In this document: in pieces, positions 26,711 to 35,764 of the stretch
How positions within the stretch are numbered: position 1 is the first letter of the stretch
Layout of the letters: each line of letters starts with the position of its first letter
Source: Aquibacillus saliphilus
GTDB lineage: Bacteria; Bacillota; Bacilli; Bacillales; Amphibacillaceae
Direction of reading: 5' to 3'
Assembly: GCF_020404745.1 (NCBI RefSeq)
Contig: NZ_JAIZAP010000001.1
Coordinates: forward strand, 124,001-188,000
Length of the DNA stretch: 64,000 nt
Position numbers and translations under genes: made by a program
The notes under the pieces: generated by a model
Seen by the model: only the letters and a program-made list of their open reading frames with translations
Told to the model about the DNA's origin: nothing
Database searches by the model: none

Positions 26711-27789
26711 TGGACTCTTTATCTATTAATACAAGTACCAACAAATACAATGTATTTGTTGGTACTAAATTGCGTTTTAAGATAGCTACATTTCTTGAAA
26801 AACAGTATAAAAAGATATTAATAGTTACAGACGACCAAGTTGCGAACCATTATTTGGAAGATGTTAAAAATTCATTTGATTCAAAAGTAAATATTTTTTC
26901 GGTAATTATTCCTGCGGGAGAATCATCAAAAAGTCAACAACAATACTTTAACCTTATATCAAGAGCTATCGAGGTCGGACTGGATAGACAGTCCTTAATA
27001 ATAGCACTCGGCGGTGGAATGGTTGGGGACCTTGCGGGATTCGCTGCTGCAACTTATATGAGGGGGATTGATTATGTTCAAGTCCCAACGTCAATTCTAG
27101 CGCATGATAGTAGTGTCGGAGGTAAGGTTGCTATTAACCATTCAGAAGGTAAGAATTTGATAGGAAGCTTTTATCCACCACAGGCTGTTGTTTATGATGT
27201 AGAGACGCTACATTCACTTCCTGAGAAAGAAGTGCGGTCAGGTTACGCAGAGGTTGTTAAGCATGGATTAATTAGTGATGAAATATTTTTTCATCAGGTG
27301 TTAGATACAGACCTAACCTCAAAGCTATCAAACGAGATACTTACAGAGCACTTGTTAAAAGGTATAAATGTAAAAGCAACAATTGTTCAAAATGACGAAA
27401 AAGAATCGAATGTACGTAAATATTTAAATTTCGGACATACACTAGGACACGCATTAGAAGCGAACTTAGGTTATGGACAAATCACTCATGGAGAAGCTGT
27501 TGCTATTGGCATGTTATTTGCTTTACGTGTCAGTGAAAAAACATATGGAGTTAAACTTCCCTATCAACCCCTGTATAGCTGGTTGATTTCAAATAATTAT
27601 CCATTAACTTTACCTACACAAGATATTGAATCATTAATAAACCGTATGAAAAAGGATAAAAAGTCGTTAAATAACCATGTTCAAATGGTATTACTAAAAA
27701 CTGTTGGACAACCAACTGTTGAACAACTGGATGATGACCTATTAAAACAAGAGCTAGATAATTTCATGAGAGAGTTGGTGAATCATTGA
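26710..27789 (+). CDS. aroB: 3-dehydroquinate synthase
   Basis: NAD- and metal-dependent cyclisation of DAHP in the shikimate pathway. The 359 residues carry ALGGGMVGDLAGFAAATYMRG near residue 97, TSILAHDSSVGGKVAIN and the metal-binding histidines in FGHTLGHALEA near residue 244. ATG 26710 shares its A with the aroC stop (TAATG); the upstream GTG at 26701 lies inside aroC. Translational coupling is likely. Confidence 0.95.
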   Translation: MDSLSINTSTNKYNVFVGTKLRFKIATFLEKQYKKILIVTDDQVANHYLEDVKNSFDSKVNIFSVIIPAGESSKSQQQYFNLISRAIEVGLDRQSLIIALGGGMVGDLAGFAAATYMRGIDYVQVPTSILAHDSSVGGKVAINHSEGKNLIGSFYPPQAVVYDVETLHSLPEKEVRSGYAEVVKHGLISDEIFFHQVLDTDLTSKLSNEILTEHLLKGINVKATIVQNDEKESNVRKYLNFGHTLGHALEANLGYGQITHGEAVAIGMLFALRVSEKTYGVKLPYQPLYSWLISNNYPLTLPTQDIESLINRMKKDKKSLNNHVQMVLLKTVGQPTVEQLDDDLLKQELDNFMRELVNH

Positions 27790-28151
27790 TTAGAGGCATA
27801 CGTGGTGCGACAACGGTTGACGAGAATCGTGAGAACACAATTATTAAGAACACAAAAATACTAATACAAGAAATGGTTCAAACTAACAAAGTAATTCCTG
27901 AGGATATTGCATCTGTATTTATCTCGGTTACTTCAGATATTAATGACGGTTTTCCAGCAAAAGCACTGCGTCTAATAGATGGTTGGACATACGTTCCTGT
28001 TATGTGTATGCAAGAAATTGATGTACCTAATAGTCTAGAAAAATGTATAAGGATTATGATGACTGTAAATACCGAAAAGAATCAAAAAGAAGTTACTCAT
28101 ATTTATCATAATGAAGCGATAAAACTACGCCCAGATTTATCCCGGAAATAG
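27786..28151 (+). CDS. aroH: Chorismate mutase (AroH type)
   Basis: Trimeric AroH-class mutase that turns chorismate into prephenate. The 121 residues start (M)IRGIRGATTVDENRENTI and keep CMQEIDVPNSLEKCIRIMMTV and the C-terminal HIYHNEAIKLRPDLS. It starts at TTG, overlapping the aroB stop (TTGA), so it is probably translated by coupling. In B. subtilis the six trp genes follow; here hisC follows after 16 nt. Confidence 0.95.
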   Translation: MIRGIRGATTVDENRENTIIKNTKILIQEMVQTNKVIPEDIASVFISVTSDINDGFPAKALRLIDGWTYVPVMCMQEIDVPNSLEKCIRIMMTVNTEKNQKEVTHIYHNEAIKLRPDLSRK

Positions 28152-28167
28152 ATTGGAGAGAAGTAGA

Positions 28168-29274
28168 ATGCAAGGTAAAGAAATATTTAGGAGCATGACA
28201 CCCTATAAACCAGGAAAACAAATAGAGGATGTAAAAAAAGAGTATGGGTTAGATAGGATTGTTAAGTTAGCTTCCAATGAGAATCCGTTTGGATATTCCA
28301 ACGAAGTTAAAAAGGCAATTCCACAGCTAATCCAAAATTTAGAAATATATCCAGATGGATACACCACAGAGCTCAGGAACGGCCTTGCAAATAAATTAGG
28401 AGTAAAAAAAGATCAGCTTGTTTTTGGATGTGGTTCGGATGAAGTGGTTGATATTATCTGTCGCACATACTTAGAACCTGGCCTAAATACAATAATGGCA
28501 ACACCAACCTTTCCTCAGTACCAACACAATGCTTTAATTCAAGGTGCTAAGATTAAAGAGGTTCCTTTAATTGATGGCTATCATGATCTTAACGGTATGT
28601 TAGATGAAATTGATAAAGATACTAAAATTGTATGGCTTTGTACACCTAATAACCCGACTGGTTGTTTAATCAGCAATGATAAGTTTGAACAATTCATGAA
28701 AAAGTGCCCTTCTGATGTTTTAGTGGTCATTGATGAAGCGTATTTTGAGTATATCGAAACAAGTGACTCCCCTGATACTATTCAAGCATTGAATGATTAT
28801 CCAAACTTGATTGTTTTACGGACTTTTTCGAAAGCATACGGTCTAGCTGGGTTAAGAATTGGTTATGGAGTAGCGAATGAAGAAATAACTAGCTTGTTAA
28901 ATATTACTAGGGGGCCGTTCAATACAACAAGTGTTGCTCAGGGTTCTGCGCTTATTGCCTTAAAAGATGAAACATTTTTACAAGAATCCGTTAGCAAAAA
29001 TATCGAGATTAAACACAGGTTTATAGAGTTTTTGGATAAAATAGGATTAACTTATTATGACTCCCAAACTAATTTTGTCTTTGTGAATTTACCAATAAGT
29101 GGGGATGAGATGTTTCAGCATCTTCTGACCAAAGGATTTATTGTTCGTTCTGGAGAGGCTTTAGGACATCCGAACGGTGTACGAATTACGATTGGTCACC
29201 TGCAAGATATGGAGGAATTACAAGGCTTAATCGCAGAGTACTTAGCTGTTCATAAAGAGGAGAATACAAATTGA
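28168..29274 (+). CDS. hisC: Histidinol-phosphate / aromatic aminotransferase
   Basis: PLP enzyme that serves both histidine synthesis and, in Bacillus, phenylalanine/tyrosine synthesis. The 368 residues include KLASNENPFGYS, the nucleotide-like CTPNNPTG near residue 162, IDEAYFEY, and the PLP lysine in TFSKAYGLAGLRIGYG near residue 224. ATG 28168 is preferred to TTG 28153 because GGAGAG lies between them. It ends by overlapping the tyrA TTG start. Confidence 0.95.
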   Translation: MQGKEIFRSMTPYKPGKQIEDVKKEYGLDRIVKLASNENPFGYSNEVKKAIPQLIQNLEIYPDGYTTELRNGLANKLGVKKDQLVFGCGSDEVVDIICRTYLEPGLNTIMATPTFPQYQHNALIQGAKIKEVPLIDGYHDLNGMLDEIDKDTKIVWLCTPNNPTGCLISNDKFEQFMKKCPSDVLVVIDEAYFEYIETSDSPDTIQALNDYPNLIVLRTFSKAYGLAGLRIGYGVANEEITSLLNITRGPFNTTSVAQGSALIALKDETFLQESVSKNIEIKHRFIEFLDKIGLTYYDSQTNFVFVNLPISGDEMFQHLLTKGFIVRSGEALGHPNGVRITIGHLQDMEELQGLIAEYLAVHKEENTN

Positions 29275-30371
29275 CGCAAACGATTGTAATAGCTGGTTTA
29301 GGACTGATTGGTGGTTCGCTAGCAACAAATATAAAGCAAACTACTGACCATCATTTGATTGGCTATGATATTAGTAAGAAAACACTTGATTATTGTATGC
29401 TTAACGGAATCATTGATGAAGCGATTAATGATTTTGACACAGCTGCACAAAAAGCAGACTACCTTATTTTAGCAACACCTGTCACAAGAACAGTTGAATT
29501 GATAGATAAGTTAAACAGTATCGCTTTTGAAAAACCTGTTACGATTACTGACGTCTCTTCAGTAAAGGCTCCTATAATGGAAGTAGCCAATAAACTAACA
29601 TCTAATTTGATTACCTTCATTGGCGGGCATCCAATGGCGGGTTCTCATAAAAAAGGAATCCAAGCTGCAAAGGGACATTTATTTGAGAATGCAATCTATA
29701 TTTTAACACCAGATAATAATTGTTCGTTAGCAAAAATTGATCAACTAAAAGATATTCTAAAAGGAACGAAAAGTAATTTCCTTACTTTGGAACCAAAAGA
29801 ACATGATGAAATGACAAGTGTGATATCTCATTTTCCACATTTAATCGCATCTTCACTTGTTCACCAAGCTAAATCTTGGCAAAAGACACATGAATATATT
29901 CCAAAGCTTGCTGCAGGCGGATTTAGAGATATTACCAGAATAGCATCGAGTAATCCGGCTATGTGGCAAGATATATTTTTTCATAATCGACAAGGAATGA
30001 GTAATTTATTAGAGGATTGGATTTCGGAGATGACTTCGCTTAAGAGTTTGTTGGAGACAGGTGATAAAATCTCTATGTATCATTATTTAGAACAAGCTAA
30101 GGAATATCGAGATGGTTTGGATGGTAAAGAAAAAGGGGCAATCCCGTCATTTTACGATTTATATGTAGATATCCATGATCAACCTGGGGCTCTGTTAAGT
30201 GTAATTGAATTGTTGGCAAATAAAGAGATAAGTATTATCAATATAGAAATACTTGAAATAAGAGAAGGTATTACTGGAGTTCTTAGACTAAGCTTTCAAA
30301 ATAAGACAGCACAACTTGCTAGTAATGAGATATTAATAGACCATAGTTACGAAACTATGATTGGAGATTAA
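29271..30371 (+). CDS. tyrA: Prephenate dehydrogenase
   Basis: NAD-dependent oxidative decarboxylation of prephenate to 4-hydroxyphenylpyruvate for tyrosine. The 366 residues contain the dinucleotide loop GLGLIGGSLA near residue 9, GGHPMAGSHKKG near residue 121, and a C-terminal ACT domain from about residue 295 (YVDIHDQPGALLSVIELLANKEISI), which suggests feedback control by amino acids. TTG start behind AAAGAGGAG, overlapping the hisC stop (TTGA). Confidence 0.95.
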   Translation: MTQTIVIAGLGLIGGSLATNIKQTTDHHLIGYDISKKTLDYCMLNGIIDEAINDFDTAAQKADYLILATPVTRTVELIDKLNSIAFEKPVTITDVSSVKAPIMEVANKLTSNLITFIGGHPMAGSHKKGIQAAKGHLFENAIYILTPDNNCSLAKIDQLKDILKGTKSNFLTLEPKEHDEMTSVISHFPHLIASSLVHQAKSWQKTHEYIPKLAAGGFRDITRIASSNPAMWQDIFFHNRQGMSNLLEDWISEMTSLKSLLETGDKISMYHYLEQAKEYRDGLDGKEKGAIPSFYDLYVDIHDQPGALLSVIELLANKEISIINIEILEIREGITGVLRLSFQNKTAQLASNEILIDHSYETMIGD

Positions 30372-30386
30372 AAGGGGGGGTTCTTT

Positions 30387-31679
30387 ATGAGTGAGAAAGT
30401 GTTACACCCTGTACATAAGCCATTACAGGGCTCTTTACGAGTTCCTGGTGATAAATCAATTTCGCACAGAGCAATCATATTTGGGTCCTTAGCTAAAGGG
30501 AAGACGACTATTTCTCATTTCCTAGACGGCGAGGATTGCCTAAGAACGATAGCGGCATTCCAAGCGATGGGAGTATCGATAGAGCAAAAAGGACGTACTG
30601 TTACCATTGAAGGGAAAGGTATTGAGGAACTAAAAGAACCGAATCAACCCATTTATTTGGGTAATTCGGGTACAACTGCAAGATTGCTGTTAGGGATTCT
30701 CGCGGGACTTCCATACCATTTCACTCTCTATGGTGATGATTCATTAAGTAAACGCCCTATGGACCGCGTCTCTATCCCGCTAACAGAAATGGGTGCAAAA
30801 ATAGATGGAAGACAAAGGGGTAAATTATTACCACTCTCTGTTAGGGGAGGTAAATTAAAGAGTATTGTCTTTGAAACACCAGTTAAAAGTGCACAAGTGA
30901 AGTCTGGTGTACTGCTTGCTGGTTTGTTAGCAGAAGGAATAACAGAGGTGACAGAAAGAACAACAACGAGAGATCATACAGAAAACATGTTGCTTGCTTT
31001 TGGTGGAGAAATTACAAAGCAGCAAGATAAAATTAGCATCGAAGGTGGTCAACAGCTGAAAGGGACGTCTATCGAGGTACCTGGCGACATTTCATCTGCA
31101 GCATTTTTTCTGGTTGCTGCAGCGATATCAAGTGGAAGTGATTTAACAATAACCAATGTTGGTCTTAATCCAACTCGAACAGGGATTATTGATGTACTTA
31201 AAAAAATGGGTGCAGATCTTGATGTTGTCTGGAGTCAGTCAGTTGGTGGCGAAGCAATCGGTTCTATTTCGATTAAATCATCTAGTTTGAAGGCAACCGT
31301 TATTGAAGGTGAGATTATTCCCCGTATTATTGATGAACTTCCAATCGTAGCTTTATTAGCGTCTCAGGCAGAAGGTCAAACAATCATTCGTGACGCTGAA
31401 GAATTGAGACATAAAGAGACCGATAGAATTGCATCAGTTGTAAAAACGTTAACAGCATTAGGAGTAGAGATTGAAGGGACCAATGATGGTATGATTATAA
31501 CTGGCGGTGCTACTTTGAAGGGCGCTTGTGTTGACTCCTTAGGAGATCACCGCATCGGTATGATGATTGCTGTCGCGTCGTTAATAGCAAACAGTCAAGT
31601 CACTCTTCAAAATGCGGAATGTATAGCAGTTTCATATCCAAACTTTTTTAGTGATTTAGAAAAAATAATAAAAACTTAA
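30387..31679 (+). CDS. aroA: 5-enolpyruvylshikimate-3-phosphate synthase
   Basis: Shikimate pathway enzyme that joins PEP to shikimate 3-phosphate; called aroE in B. subtilis. The 430 residues show VPGDKSISHRA near residue 21, LGNSGTTARL near residue 94, the substrate-contact region SAQVKSGVLLAG, and RHKETDRI near the C-terminus. The LGNSGTTARL form is that of class II (Gram-positive) enzymes. AAAGGGGGG is the ribosome site. Last recognised gene of the aromatic operon. Confidence 0.97.
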   Translation: MSEKVLHPVHKPLQGSLRVPGDKSISHRAIIFGSLAKGKTTISHFLDGEDCLRTIAAFQAMGVSIEQKGRTVTIEGKGIEELKEPNQPIYLGNSGTTARLLLGILAGLPYHFTLYGDDSLSKRPMDRVSIPLTEMGAKIDGRQRGKLLPLSVRGGKLKSIVFETPVKSAQVKSGVLLAGLLAEGITEVTERTTTRDHTENMLLAFGGEITKQQDKISIEGGQQLKGTSIEVPGDISSAAFFLVAAAISSGSDLTITNVGLNPTRTGIIDVLKKMGADLDVVWSQSVGGEAIGSISIKSSSLKATVIEGEIIPRIIDELPIVALLASQAEGQTIIRDAEELRHKETDRIASVVKTLTALGVEIEGTNDGMIITGGATLKGACVDSLGDHRIGMMIAVASLIANSQVTLQNAECIAVSYPNFFSDLEKIIKT

Positions 31680-31683
31680 TCAT

Positions 31684-31711
31684 AGTATTGAAAGTACCTT
31701 CATACTTTTTC
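31684..31711 (+). terminator. Weak terminator after aroA
   Basis: GTAT-GAA (31685-31692, one bulged T) pairs with TTCATAC (31699-31705), followed by TTTTTC. Marginal stability. Confidence 0.45.
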
Positions 31712-31735
31712 TTAAACAGAAGGAGAGGATAAAGT

Positions 31736-32614
31736 ATGGGGGTCTATTATTTTTACAGTAATTACATTTTTGATGATGGACATTGGTTAAGTAAAAGTAT
31801 TCAAGTAGAGAACGATAAAATAGTTATCACACAGGTTAATAAGCATCGTACTAAACAAATGAATATTGATTATTACTGGGTCGGTCCTGGTAAAGTGTAC
31901 ATCGATTTTGAAGACCCCTTACATCAACGAGAAGATCTAGAGAGTACGGTAAATAGGTATATATATCGAGGATGCACTCTCTTGATTTGTCAATTACCAA
32001 TAACTAGTAATGTATTTTTTAAGCAAGAATTTGAACAATTTAAAGCCACTCTTTCCTCATTACCAATCGATTACATGATTGTTCCTCGAGTTCAGGCAAG
32101 CTTATTACGCCCTAGTATAATAAAGTTTTTCGGGAAAAATAAAATGCCATTTGTTTTAATAGACACAAAAAACAAAGAAGAATTATTAGAAGTCAAATGG
32201 GAATGGATTCAAGCTGCTCAATACTTTTCAGGAATCCCTTTAGTGCTTTCTCATGATGAACCAACCAATAAAAGTAAGGGGCTATCGACCATTTGGAACG
32301 ATATTTGTGAAGAGCATCGGATTGATGTAATTAAAGAGAAATTAACTGATTATCCTCTATCAAAAGAAACGCTTCGATTAACAGGTATTTCACCTCTAAA
32401 AGGTGAATTTCTACATCAAAGTAGTGCTGACTACAATTTATTTGAGTTAGACAAAATCCCTTCCATTGATGAACGATCAAAATTAAGATATCATAAAGCT
32501 ATCCCGGTAGTAACTGTATCAAAGGGTGAAGTGATTAAAGCTAATCATTTGGTGCGACCTGTACTGGGTAAAGGTGAGCTCAAACAGGTATCTATTCCTA
32601 AGCACTTTTTGTGA
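31736..32614 (+). CDS. Amidohydrolase-like protein lacking the metal-binding HxH (function unknown)
   Basis: A 292-residue protein I cannot name. Its two ends look like the composite sandwich domain of the amidohydrolase/dihydroorotase superfamily. Near residue 25 KIVITQVN is followed by VGPGKVYIDFEDPLH where active enzymes have PGxIDxHxH. The C-terminal part reads GISPLKGEFLHQSSADYNLFE..YHKAIPVVTVSKGEVIKANHLV..VLGKGELK, like the final strands of dihydroorotases. The metal ligands HxH are not present and the barrel is much shortened. GGAGAGGAT is the ribosome site. No gene of this kind lies between aroE and ypiA in B. subtilis. Superfamily assignment is inference. Confidence 0.6.
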   Translation: MGVYYFYSNYIFDDGHWLSKSIQVENDKIVITQVNKHRTKQMNIDYYWVGPGKVYIDFEDPLHQREDLESTVNRYIYRGCTLLICQLPITSNVFFKQEFEQFKATLSSLPIDYMIVPRVQASLLRPSIIKFFGKNKMPFVLIDTKNKEELLEVKWEWIQAAQYFSGIPLVLSHDEPTNKSKGLSTIWNDICEEHRIDVIKEKLTDYPLSKETLRLTGISPLKGEFLHQSSADYNLFELDKIPSIDERSKLRYHKAIPVVTVSKGEVIKANHLVRPVLGKGELKQVSIPKHFL

Positions 32615-32692
32615 ACAGGTACTTCATTTTTAGATTAAAAGTTTGCTAAGATAAATAGTTAATCGTAGTAGTGTAGGAAGGATGAAATTGGC

Positions 32693-33958
32693 GTGGAAGA
32701 AATACATGAGGCAATAAAATTAATGGAACAAAATAAAACTGAGGATGCTATAAATAAGTTAGAGCAATTCTTACCGCGAGCAGATGAAGAAGAGAAGTAC
32801 ACAATTGCTGAGTTATACATGGAATGGGGTATGTTAGAAGAAGCTAAATTTATACTGATAGAACTTTCTCAACAATATCCGAATGAACCTGAACTTAAAA
32901 TTATGCTATCAGATATTCATATTGACCTACAAGAGGACGAAGAAGCGATTAATATTTTAAATCGATTTTCCCCTGAGGATGAAGAATATTTAGAAGCACT
33001 TTTGCAATTAGCTGATTTATATCAAGCCCAAGGTTTATTTGAAGTCGCCGAACAAAAACTATTAGAGGCAAAAAGCACCGATCCATTAGAACCGTTAATT
33101 GACTTTGCACTTGGTGAACTAGCTTTTTCAAACGGTGAATACATTAAATCGATACCTTACTATGAAAAAGTGTACAGTACGCAGCAAATTATTGCTGATG
33201 TTGAAATTGGGGTTAGACTTGCAGAAGCATATGCTGGAACTGGAGAGTTCGAAAAAGCTATTGAGTTCTTTAAAGCTAGTCAAAATGAGGACCCTGATAG
33301 TCTATTTCGTTATGGATTTATAGCATATCGTGCAGATCGTTTAGATATCTCAATAAAAGTATGGGAGCAGTTAGTAGAAAAAGATCCGAGTTATCAGTCT
33401 GTTTATCTATACTTAGCGAAATGTTACGAAACAGAGGGAATGGTTGAAGAAGCGTTTGAAACTGCTAAAAAGGGCTTAAAAGTTGATGAGTTTAATAAAG
33501 AATTATATCACTTAGCAGGTGTCTTAGCGCGTAAATGCGGATATGGAGAAGAAAGTTACCAGTTAGTAAAAGAAGCGGTAGCGATTGATCCAGGTTATAA
33601 TGAAGCAGTGTTATTCTTAATTGAAAATTATAAAGAAGACCAAGATAATGAGGCAATTGTTGATTTGTTAACCCATATAATTGAATTAGGTGAAGAAGAC
33701 GCCAACTATAAATGGGAACTGGCGAAAGCCTATAAAGAAATAGAATCGTATGATGATGCATTAAATCAGTATAATGACGCATACAATAACTTTAAAGACG
33801 ATACTGACTTTTTACAAGAGTATGGATATTTCCTTGTTGAAGAAGGGAGGATAGCTGACGCTATAAATGCTTTTTCAAAATATCTAACAATAGAACCAAC
33901 CGACAATGAGATAGCTGATTACGTAGATCGTCTAAAACAAAATGAAGATAGTTTGTAA
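32693..33958 (+). CDS. ypiA: Tetratricopeptide-repeat protein YpiA
   Basis: A 421-residue acidic protein made of about ten TPR units from residue 3 to the end (for example LYMEWGMLEEAKFILIEL and YLYLAKCYETEGMVEEAFETAKKGL). It probably acts as a protein-protein interaction scaffold in the cytoplasm; function unknown. The start is GTG 32693; AGGAAGG lies 11 nt upstream, a little far. Synteny with ypiA-ypiB-ypiF-qcrABC is conserved. Confidence 0.85.
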   Translation: MEEIHEAIKLMEQNKTEDAINKLEQFLPRADEEEKYTIAELYMEWGMLEEAKFILIELSQQYPNEPELKIMLSDIHIDLQEDEEAINILNRFSPEDEEYLEALLQLADLYQAQGLFEVAEQKLLEAKSTDPLEPLIDFALGELAFSNGEYIKSIPYYEKVYSTQQIIADVEIGVRLAEAYAGTGEFEKAIEFFKASQNEDPDSLFRYGFIAYRADRLDISIKVWEQLVEKDPSYQSVYLYLAKCYETEGMVEEAFETAKKGLKVDEFNKELYHLAGVLARKCGYGEESYQLVKEAVAIDPGYNEAVLFLIENYKEDQDNEAIVDLLTHIIELGEEDANYKWELAKAYKEIESYDDALNQYNDAYNNFKDDTDFLQEYGYFLVEEGRIADAINAFSKYLTIEPTDNEIADYVDRLKQNEDSL

Positions 33959-33993
33959 TTATAAGTGTCTTTTAACTAGGAGGGGACAGAAAT

Positions 33994-34563
33994 TTGAATA
34001 CTTCTGTTTCGATAAAAGATAAGAAGGAGTTTATCCGTTGGTTTTTAAGTAATTATCAGTTAAAAAGAAGAGAGAGTGTTTGGATACTAAACTACTTAAT
34101 AAATCATGATTCGTTATTAAAAAATGTTCATTTTATAAGAGAGGCACGTTATTGTCCAAGAGGAATTGTTATCTCAACACATTGTTCAAAAGATGTTCCA
34201 TTTCGTTTTTATAAAAATCATATCGTTACAACAGACGCAGAGAAGTCATTCCATGACATACGGCTTAATCGTAATGATGCTATTTATATTCAATTAAGCT
34301 TTAAGAACTCAATTCAATCTGCTTCATATGCTGCAGTATTAGAAGAAAATCCTTTTCTACCAGATGATTATTTTATTACTGAAAAGGATCAAAATTTAGC
34401 AAAGAAATTATTAGATACATCGTTGTTTGAATACCAGCGAGAACTGCTTCAATCAAAGATTGACAATGCACTAGATAATCGTGATGAATTAGAATTCAAG
34501 AAGTACACGGAGCAATTAAATGATTTAGAGCTTCAATTTAACAAAACTAAAATAAATAAATAG
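33994..34563 (+). CDS. ypiB: UPF0302 protein YpiB
   Basis: A 189-residue protein with the UPF0302 signature [20 protein letters not shown] and a C-terminal acidic/charged IDEAL-type tail ([17 protein letters not shown]). TTG start behind AGGAGGGG. Function unknown. A terminator follows within 15 nt. Confidence 0.85.
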   Translation: MNTSVSIKDKKEFIRWFLSNYQLKRRESVWILNYLINHDSLLKNVHFIREARYCPRGIVISTHCSKDVPFRFYKNHIVTTDAEKSFHDIRLNRNDAIYIQLSFKNSIQSASYAAVLEENPFLPDDYFITEKDQNLAKKLLDTSLFEYQRELLQSKIDNALDNRDELEFKKYTEQLNDLELQFNKTKINK

Positions 34564-34577
34564 GTCGTTCTAAAAGC

Positions 34578-34614
34578 ACGAATTTTACTTTCTAAGTGAA
34601 ATTCGTTTTTTTTT
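34578..34614 (+). terminator. Intrinsic terminator of ypiA-ypiB
   Basis: ACGAATTTTACTT (34578-34590) pairs with AAGTGAAATTCGT (34594-34606) with one T-G pair, then TTTTTTTT. Confidence 0.88.
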
Positions 34615-34615
34615 G

Positions 34616-34645
34616 TTGATAAATTTAGTAAAATAGATAAATAAT
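34616..34645 (+). promoter_or_regulatory. Predicted SigA promoter of ypiF
   Basis: TTGATA (34616-34621), an 18-nt spacer and AATAAT (34640-34645), directly behind the ypiB terminator. Confidence 0.5.
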
Positions 34646-34665
34646 AGTAAAAAGGTGGATCTGTT

Positions 34666-35124
34666 ATGAAATGGCAAAAAGAAGATATTGACCAGTACCA
34701 GGGAGCGGAAGAATTTGTAGATACATTATTAATACCTTTAATGCCTATAACGATGAATAGTAAAAAAGATATTAAAAAATTAGCATTCCAAGGAGATTTG
34801 TTAAACTTTTTTGCGAATGAAATTGAAAAACAGTTTAAAGGACGTATATTTTTAATTCCTACGTACAGTTATTATGAGAGTAATGAAAGTGAAAATGAAG
34901 TAGAACGTCTTAATAATTGGGTAAATCAATTAACGAAAAATCCTTTTAAGCATGTATTTTTTCTAACATTTGATCATCACTGGAAAAAAGACGAACGAAA
35001 TTTAGATGGGAATTTGTTGTGGTTTCCTGCTATTCAAACAGAGGAAATTGATTCAAAACAGACCCAACCAATTTTAAAGGATCAAATTACGCAGATAAAT
35101 GAATTGATTCGTAGCTATTGGTAA
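34666..35124 (+). CDS. ypiF: DUF2487 protein YpiF
   Basis: A 152-residue soluble protein with the YpiF features WQKEDIDQYQGAEEFVDTLLIPLMPI at the start and FKHVFFLTFDHHWK in the middle. It lies between ypiB and qcrA as in B. subtilis. Function unknown. AAAAAGGTGGAT is the ribosome site. Confidence 0.82.
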   Translation: MKWQKEDIDQYQGAEEFVDTLLIPLMPITMNSKKDIKKLAFQGDLLNFFANEIEKQFKGRIFLIPTYSYYESNESENEVERLNNWVNQLTKNPFKHVFFLTFDHHWKKDERNLDGNLLWFPAIQTEEIDSKQTQPILKDQITQINELIRSYW

Positions 35125-35155
35125 ACAAAATAGTCTGTATAGTAGAGATAATTTA

Positions 35156-35184
35156 TTGACCGGACAATTACTTTGCGCTATCAT
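35156..35184 (+). promoter_or_regulatory. Predicted SigA promoter of qcrABC
   Basis: TTGACC (35156-35161), a 17-nt spacer and TATCAT (35179-35184). The 7-bp inverted repeat CATGGTA/TACCATG (35182-35188 and 35216-35222) overlaps the -10 and early transcript. Confidence 0.6.
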
Positions 35185-35254
35185 GGTAATGTCCTAGTAA
35201 ACTGTGAGAAAAAAATACCATGAAGGTTGTATAAAGCACAGAGGGGGGTAAAAG

Positions 35255-35761
35255 ATGAGTGAAAAGAAACAACAAGTATCCCGTCGTCAATTTTTAAACT
35301 ACACACTTACGGGGGTAGGGGGATTTATGGCGGCTGGAATGCTTGCACCGATGGTTAGATTTGCAATTGACCCAGTACTACAGCCGGCATCAACAGGAGA
35401 TTATCAAGCTGTTGCACAATTGGAAGATATTACAAATGAACCACAACGATTTGATTGGACAATAGATCAGATTGACGCCTGGTATGAATCCGAAGTAACA
35501 AAAAGTGCATGGGTGTATAAAGATGATAATGATGAAATTATAGCGCTTTCTCCTGTATGTAAGCACCTTGGTTGCTTTGTTTCATGGGCAGGAAGTGATG
35601 AGCATCCTGATCAATTTTACTGTCCTTGTCACGATGGACGTTATTACAAAGATGGTGTAAATGTTCCAGGTACACCTCCTGCAGCAGCTTTGGATGAATT
35701 TGAGTATAAAACTGAGGACGGAACATTGTATCTTGGAAAAGCAAAGCCGAGAGGAGCGTAA
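35255..35761 (+). CDS. qcrA: Menaquinol:cytochrome c reductase Rieske iron-sulfur subunit
   Basis: Electron-transfer subunit of the bc-type complex in the membrane. The 168 residues carry a twin-arginine type N-terminus (SRRQFLNYTLTGVGG) followed by the anchoring helix, and the Rieske cluster ligands in CKHLGC near residue 107 and CPCHDG near residue 126. GAGGGGGGTAAAAG precedes the ATG. First gene of qcrABC. Confidence 0.96.
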   Translation: MSEKKQQVSRRQFLNYTLTGVGGFMAAGMLAPMVRFAIDPVLQPASTGDYQAVAQLEDITNEPQRFDWTIDQIDAWYESEVTKSAWVYKDDNDEIIALSPVCKHLGCFVSWAGSDEHPDQFYCPCHDGRYYKDGVNVPGTPPAAALDEFEYKTEDGTLYLGKAKPRGA

Positions 35762-35764
35762 GAA

